Shown piece by piece: positions 5,523 through 9,371 of a stretch of DNA of 9,371 nt. Below the pieces are notes generated by a model. The model was not told where the DNA came from. It saw only the letters and a list, made by a program, of their open reading frames with translations, and made no database searches. The position numbers were made by a program, and so were the translations under genes. Source of the stretch: DATAYF01 sp036272735 (lineage in GTDB: Bacteria; Chloroflexota; Ktedonobacteria; Ktedonobacterales; Ktedonobacteraceae); NCBI GenBank assembly GCA_036272735.1, contig DATAYF010000703.1:1-9371 (forward strand), in the 5' to 3' direction. Position 1 is the first letter of the stretch. Every line of letters begins with the position of its first letter.

Positions 5523-8471
5523 ATGGCACAGACAACACTTCGTGATTATTTGCAAGCGGCAGAGGATGCCATCGGTGCTGGACGTACCGATGACGCTGTG
5601 GCGAAGTGTCAAAACATACTTGCCCAGTATCCAGAAGCTTTAGAAGTGCAGCGCCTGCTTGGTGAGGCCTACCTGGCGCGAGAAAATTTTGAGGATGCAC
5701 AGCGAGCTTTCGATTGGGTGCTGACGAATGACCCCGAAAACGTCGTTGCCTACTGTGATCGCGCGCTGATTAGCGAGCGTTTATCGGATTATGATACCGC
5801 CCTCGATTGCTATCAACAGGCGTACGAACTGAGCCGGGGCAATAGCCAGATACGCAGCGAGTTTAATAAATTGAGCGCCAGGGTGGGGCAGCAAGGATTT
5901 ATGTTTTCGCGCGCTGGCCTGGCTCGACTCTATATGCGCGGCAACCTCTTAACCCAGGCTGTACAGGAGTGGGAAAACGTACTGGCTGCAAGTCCTGATC
6001 GCCTCGATGCGCGTACAGGCATTCTTGAAACGTATTGGCTTGAGGGTTCGTACGATCAGGTTGAGCAACTGGCAATCCAGATCCTTGAAGACGTGCCTGG
6101 ATGCTTGAAAGTGCTGTTGCTGTTAGCTCATGTGATGTCTGCTAAAAATGTGCAGCGGGCGAGTGAACTATTGCGACAGGCGCAAGCATTGGACCCTGGA
6201 ATGCTCATGGCGCAGGAACTTTTTGCAGACTATAAAGCCGCCCATAAATCTGATCCGTTCTTCCAATTGCTGCCTGAAACTCCTGTGAAGCTGGATGTGC
6301 CAGACGGTGTGGTGCACCAGGTAACTTCATCATCACCTTCTCAACCGCAAATTGCGTCCGCGCCTGCTGCGTATCAATCCCAATCCGAAAATTCGCCCTG
6401 GAATGGGCTGGATACCTGGGGCAAAGGTGATTCGCATTCAGCCCCACTGGTGGCGTCAGCCCCAGAAAAGGCGTCTGATTTACCGATCTGGGGCACATCG
6501 AGTATCTTAGGTCTCGACATGCCACCCAGGCAGGAAAGTCCAGATTTTGCGCGTGCTGTTGATGTGAACCATGAACATGAGTTTTCGACCTGGGATGCCA
6601 TGCAGCAATCCGGGCCCCATGCGGCTCAGCCAGAGCAGCCGTTCGCGGAGCCTCAGGAAGCTCCGCACGCGGAGCAATCCACTATTGCCGGCGGCACTCC
6701 TTCAGAAGCGCCCACCTGGATGGACCAGCATCAATTTTCTGGCTCCGATCTGTCTGGCGTGAATGCATGGAATGAGCAGGCTTCAGATGTCTGGGGTGCT
6801 TCGTCTATTGAAAGTGCCTCTGTCCCCTCGGCCTGGTTGGATATGTTGACGCAGCAAGAACGGCAGCAGTTAAGCGATATTGCTCCCGCTACGCAACAGG
6901 CCCCAACTGCTGAAGAGCAGGTTCAGCATGATCTTTTCGCACAAGAGCAACAGCCCGATACAGTACCTCAGCCTGCAGACGAGCCATTTGCACAAGCTGC
7001 GGAAATTGAAAATTCGCAACAGGCTCAACAAGCTGCGGCTGAACATGCGCTTCCGATCGTAGACGATGATGAAGAAGAAAAGTCCTTCTTTGGTCCTGAG
7101 TGGTTGAAGTCACTGGGTGCTACCACGATTGAGCCCGAAGACTCAGAAGAGGTTGCGGCACCCGTCGCGAAAGTGGAAGCGGCCTCTGAAGCGCCGATGA
7201 TGATAGCCGAACAGCCTGCTCCTCAACCTCAAAAGCAGCCAGACGAGCAACAAGATGCGGATAGCGCTGCCAGGGCAGAGCAAGAGCGCAAAGCCCTGGC
7301 CTCTTTAGAAGAGATTGAGCAAGGTTTGCGTGCCCAGGGATTTGTATCACTGGAACCAAACTCACTTTCATCGCTCTCTCAGTCTGGAGCGCCCGCAGCA
7401 TATAACGAGCAGCAGGCCGCGTATAGCGCCGCTGAAGAAGCGGCACCTGCGTCAAGCGCGTATCAAGATGGGAACTTATCGGCTGCTTTGGCTGAATTGG
7501 GCAATTTACGATCACAGCAAGAGCCGAATGCAGCTTCAGAACACAGCGTGCAACAGGCGTCGACAGTGTCCAATGCGTCCAATGCGTCCAATGTAGTTCC
7601 AGATCAAATAGCACGCCACGAGGATCAAGAGCAGAGCAACACTGAGGAGCCGGACTGGGTCGCGGCTTTACGCTCGACGCCTGCCTCCTCATCCGAGCAG
7701 AGCTTTGATTTGCCGGATTGGGCAAAGATCCTGCAAGCTGCCCCAACGTCGGCCATGCCAGACCAGCAAAATGGACAGCCAGCAGAGCCTGAGTGGATGC
7801 ACCTGCTTCAACAGTCGCAAGAGCCACAAGCGACGCCAGCACCCATGTCGCCCACATTGCAAGAGCAACAGTTGCAGAAGACTTCGGACCTTGCACCGGA
7901 GAAAGTCAGGACCACTGCTCCGTTATCCAATGGTATGCAGTCCTCGCCATTTGCTTACGAGCAGCGGGCTAACAATACGTCGTTTGAGCCAGTCGCAAAC
8001 GTGCCGTCAGTGTCTCAGCCCGGCGTGTTGCGTCCAGACCCTTTGCTTGATAATGAGTTAGAAACGACCATGAGGCGTCCGGCGATACGCTTACAGCACA
8101 TGCAAACGCGTCCATCTCAGCAGCGCGGGGTGATTACAAAAGGGCAAGGGCATACTTCTGAGCGCGTGGCTGGTACCAATAAAGCGAGCAATGAGCAGAT
8201 GAATGCCAGAGATCGTCTGCTGACAGGGTATCAATACCAGTTGGCTGGTGACTACGATGCTGCGATGCAAGAGTATCGTGTGATTATCAAAGGTTCGTCC
8301 GAATTATTGAGCGAAGTCGTCAGTAATGTACGAGCCTTGCTGAAACTTGCTCCTAAGTACGCGGCTGGCTATCGCGTCCTGGGAGATGCATATATGCGCC
8401 AGGGAGAGTATTTGCAGGCCATGGAAGCGTACAATAAAGCACTCACCATGGCAAAGAAAGCACGGGGCTAG
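5523..8471 (+). CDS. Large TPR protein with a long Trp-motif-bearing disordered linker
   Basis: The protein is 982 aa with three parts. Residues about 6-235 are helical TPR-type repeats (for example LLGEAYLARENFEDAQRAF and LARLYMRGNLLTQAV). Residues about 245-893 form a low-complexity linker rich in Gln, Ala, Ser, Pro and Glu, without membrane segments or a recognisable domain. Residues 895-982 return to TPR (YQYQLAGDYDAAMQEY, then LGDAYMRQGEYLQAMEAY). The linker carries P-[DE]-W-x-x-x-L motifs at W527, W712, W733 and W758, a related AWLDML at W438, and two WG[TA]SSI copies at W323 and W424. An acidic run, D514-E519, stands just before the W527 motif. TPRs bind other proteins, so a cytoplasmic scaffold is the likely role; no enzyme motif was seen. 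AGGAG (5508-5512) lies 10 nt before the ATG. The next gene, a Roadblock protein, starts 27 bp after the stop, suggesting the two may work together. Partners are unknown. Confidence 0.9.
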   Translation: MAQTTLRDYLQAAEDAIGAGRTDDAVAKCQNILAQYPEALEVQRLLGEAYLARENFEDAQRAFDWVLTNDPENVVAYCDRALISERLSDYDTALDCYQQAYELSRGNSQIRSEFNKLSARVGQQGFMFSRAGLARLYMRGNLLTQAVQEWENVLAASPDRLDARTGILETYWLEGSYDQVEQLAIQILEDVPGCLKVLLLLAHVMSAKNVQRASELLRQAQALDPGMLMAQELFADYKAAHKSDPFFQLLPETPVKLDVPDGVVHQVTSSSPSQPQIASAPAAYQSQSENSPWNGLDTWGKGDSHSAPLVASAPEKASDLPIWGTSSILGLDMPPRQESPDFARAVDVNHEHEFSTWDAMQQSGPHAAQPEQPFAEPQEAPHAEQSTIAGGTPSEAPTWMDQHQFSGSDLSGVNAWNEQASDVWGASSIESASVPSAWLDMLTQQERQQLSDIAPATQQAPTAEEQVQHDLFAQEQQPDTVPQPADEPFAQAAEIENSQQAQQAAAEHALPIVDDDEEEKSFFGPEWLKSLGATTIEPEDSEEVAAPVAKVEAASEAPMMIAEQPAPQPQKQPDEQQDADSAARAEQERKALASLEEIEQGLRAQGFVSLEPNSLSSLSQSGAPAAYNEQQAAYSAAEEAAPASSAYQDGNLSAALAELGNLRSQQEPNAASEHSVQQASTVSNASNASNVVPDQIARHEDQEQSNTEEPDWVAALRSTPASSSEQSFDLPDWAKILQAAPTSAMPDQQNGQPAEPEWMHLLQQSQEPQATPAPMSPTLQEQQLQKTSDLAPEKVRTTAPLSNGMQSSPFAYEQRANNTSFEPVANVPSVSQPGVLRPDPLLDNELETTMRRPAIRLQHMQTRPSQQRGVITKGQGHTSERVAGTNKASNEQMNARDRLLTGYQYQLAGDYDAAMQEYRVIIKGSSELLSEVVSNVRALLKLAPKYAAGYRVLGDAYMRQGEYLQAMEAYNKALTMAKKARG
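6828..7808 (+). repeat. Repeated Trp linear motif (P-[DE]-W-x-x-x-L) in the TPR linker
   Basis: Within the linker of the TPR protein the copies are SAWLDML (436-442), PEWLKSL (525-531), PDWVAAL (710-716), PDWAKIL (731-737) and PEWMHLL (756-762). The last three are spaced 21 and 25 residues apart. Surrounding sequence is unrelated between copies, so only the short motif is kept. This pattern fits a multivalent docking motif. The bounds given span the first to last copy. Confidence 0.7.
7568..7594 (+). repeat. Three 9-bp tandem repeats in the TPR linker
   Basis: GTCCAATGC occurs twice, followed by GTCCAATGT. The repeat encodes SNA-SNA-SNV and keeps the frame. It marks recent local duplication in the low-complexity linker. 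Confidence 0.9.
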
Positions 8472-8485
8472 TCCCTTACTACACA

Positions 8486-8491
8486 AAGGAG
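8486..8491 (+). promoter_or_regulatory. Ribosome binding site deciding a GTG start
   Basis: AAGGAG lies 7 nt before the GTG at 8499. The strong site and the fit of the encoded N-terminus to the Roadblock fold support GTG as the start; the next in-frame Met is residue 30, inside the fold. Confidence 0.8.
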
Positions 8492-8498
8492 TCTTCAC

Positions 8499-8846
8499 GT
8501 GGACGCTGTTTTGCAACGGTTGATCGAGCTAGACGAGATACAGAACGCGCTTATCGTCGGTAAAGATGGTTTGATTGTCTCTGGCATGTTGCATAATGAG
8601 GACGAAGAGATGATGGGGGCTATGTCGGCAGCCGCCTTCGGCTCCGTTGCCAATTATACCAACCAGATCAGCAGTGGCGAAGCTCGCCATGTTATGGTCG
8701 AGGCCAAAACGGGCACCATCCATATGGAGGGAGCAGGGGATTTAATCCTGATCGTCTCAACACGCGGCGTAAATAATCCTGGTCGCATTCGTTTAGAAAT
8801 GAAAAAAGCTTGCCAACAGCTAGTGCAGTTGGTCGGCAATTACTAG
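8499..8846 (+). CDS. Roadblock/LC7 domain protein (MglB-like fold)
   Basis: This 115-aa protein consists of one Roadblock/LC7 domain and nothing else. The order of elements fits: an N-terminal helix (2-15), a beta hairpin ALIVGKDGLIVSG (17-29), a central helix from about D35 to I57 rich in Ala and Met, strands HVMVEAKTGTIHMEG (64-78) and GDLILIVST (80-88), and a C-terminal helix after NPGR (93-96). Bacterial members form dimers and often act on, or with, small Ras-like GTPases such as MglA, in polarity, motility or signalling. No such GTPase gene lies in this window. The gene begins 27 bp after the large TPR gene and ndk follows 42 bp after its stop, so all three are probably on one transcript. 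The TPR protein is the most obvious candidate partner, by position only. The family assignment comes from pattern and length rather than an invariant motif, since the family has none. Confidence 0.85.
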   Translation: MDAVLQRLIELDEIQNALIVGKDGLIVSGMLHNEDEEMMGAMSAAAFGSVANYTNQISSGEARHVMVEAKTGTIHMEGAGDLILIVSTRGVNNPGRIRLEMKKACQQLVQLVGNY

Positions 8847-8888
8847 TCATTGCATTACTTCTTTTGAATGAAAGGTTACTATACATCC

Positions 8889-9353
8889 ATGGAACGTACA
8901 CTTGTCCTGTTAAAACCCGATGCCGTTCAGCGTGATCTCGTGGGCGAGATCCTGACACGCCTGGAGCGCAAAGGCTTGAAACTCGTAGGCTTGAAAATGA
9001 TGCAGTTGTCGGATGATCTGCTGAATGAGCATTACAGCCATCTGGTGGGAAAGCCCTTCTTTCCAGAAGTGAAAGCGTTCATGCAATTGACGCCAGTCGT
9101 TGCTTGCTGTTTGGAAGGCACAGAGGCGGTCAATACGGTACGCCAATTGTGTGGTATCACGAAGGCTCGTGAGGCGGCAGCTGGTACTATTCGTGGCGAG
9201 TTTGCCATGAGCGTGCAGGCCAACCTCATTCACTGCTCGGACTCGCTTGAGACCGCAAAGGTTGAGGTGCCGCGTTTCTTCAAGTCGGAGGAACTGTTCG
9301 CCTATAAGGACGTTCTGGAAGGGTATATCTACAATTCCGGGGAGCGTGAATAG
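8889..9353 (+). CDS. ndk: Nucleoside diphosphate kinase
   Basis: The enzyme moves the terminal phosphate from ATP to nucleoside diphosphates through a phospho-histidine, balancing cytoplasmic NTP and dNTP pools. From the ATG at 8889 the protein is 154 aa, a normal length, and opens with the family's MERTLVLLKPDAVQRDLVGEI. PFFPEV (56-61) and GTIRGEFA (99-106) are standard. The active-site His is H115 in NLIHCSDS (112-119). Here Cys replaces the usual Gly after the His, and C73, C74 and C88 add to an unusually Cys-rich core. An in-frame ATG at 8868 would add seven residues (MKGYYTS) but has no ribosome binding site. AAAGG (8871-8875) precedes the chosen ATG by 13 nt. The gene follows the Roadblock gene by 42 bp and is probably the last or a late gene of the run. 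The 18 bp after its stop show nothing. Confidence 0.97.
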   Translation: MERTLVLLKPDAVQRDLVGEILTRLERKGLKLVGLKMMQLSDDLLNEHYSHLVGKPFFPEVKAFMQLTPVVACCLEGTEAVNTVRQLCGITKAREAAAGTIRGEFAMSVQANLIHCSDSLETAKVEVPRFFKSEELFAYKDVLEGYIYNSGERE

Positions 9354-9371
9354 CAGTAGAGCGATTTAAAC

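Noticed and set aside
7120..7896. A 258-codon open frame on the minus strand
   Set aside because: It is opposite the low-complexity linker of the TPR gene, where biased codon use keeps the complement free of stops. No ribosome site or recognisable motif.
8850..8885. Possible separate promoter before ndk (TTGCAT and TACTAT)
   Set aside because: The spacing is 21 bp, too long, and the -10 match is poor.

Overview
The window looks like ordinary chromosomal DNA from a bacterium of moderate GC content. The most likely home is the phylum Chloroflexota, perhaps the Ktedonobacteria. That placement is inference. It rests on the fused alpha-beta E1 dehydrogenase, the multi-zinc-ribbon protein with a Gln/Pro/Tyr linker, and the very long TPR protein with Trp-containing linker motifs beside a Roadblock/LC7 protein. 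No mobile element, phage gene, CRISPR array, tRNA or rRNA was seen. Coding density is high and five of the six genes lie on the + strand.

Left part (1-3990). A leftward gene, cut off by the window edge, encodes a homologue of the alpha subunit of 2-oxoacid dehydrogenase E1. Its reading frame is open, but the thiamine-diphosphate (TPP) motif and the following His loop are badly altered. It diverges from a rightward gene for a single-chain E1 (alpha and beta fused, about 698 aa) with intact motifs. The 255-bp gap between them holds one consensus-like promoter in each direction and two short palindromes. A zinc-ribbon protein gene follows the fused E1 by 22 bp and is probably co-transcribed. It has four Cys4 ribbons, a five-copy QQQPY repeat and a glycine-rich hydrophobic C-terminal segment.

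Middle gap (3991-4220). This holds a weak candidate terminator and a good promoter (TTGCGG-17-TATAAT).

Right part (4221-9353). A tightly spaced + strand run encodes an M16 zinc metallopeptidase with an intact HxxEH motif, a 982-aa TPR protein, a small Roadblock/LC7 protein starting at GTG, and nucleoside diphosphate kinase. Gaps are 24, 27 and 42 bp and no good internal promoter was found, so this looks like one operon. The TPR protein has TPR blocks at both ends, joined by a roughly 650-residue low-complexity linker. That linker carries at least four P-[DE]-W-x-x-x-L motifs and a related fifth.

The most interesting points are the degenerate E1-alpha paralogue facing a functional-looking fused E1, the repeated Trp motifs in the TPR linker next to a Roadblock protein, and a ten-G run inside the fused E1 gene. 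None of these proves a new system. The TPR-Roadblock pair is the best candidate for an undescribed assembly.
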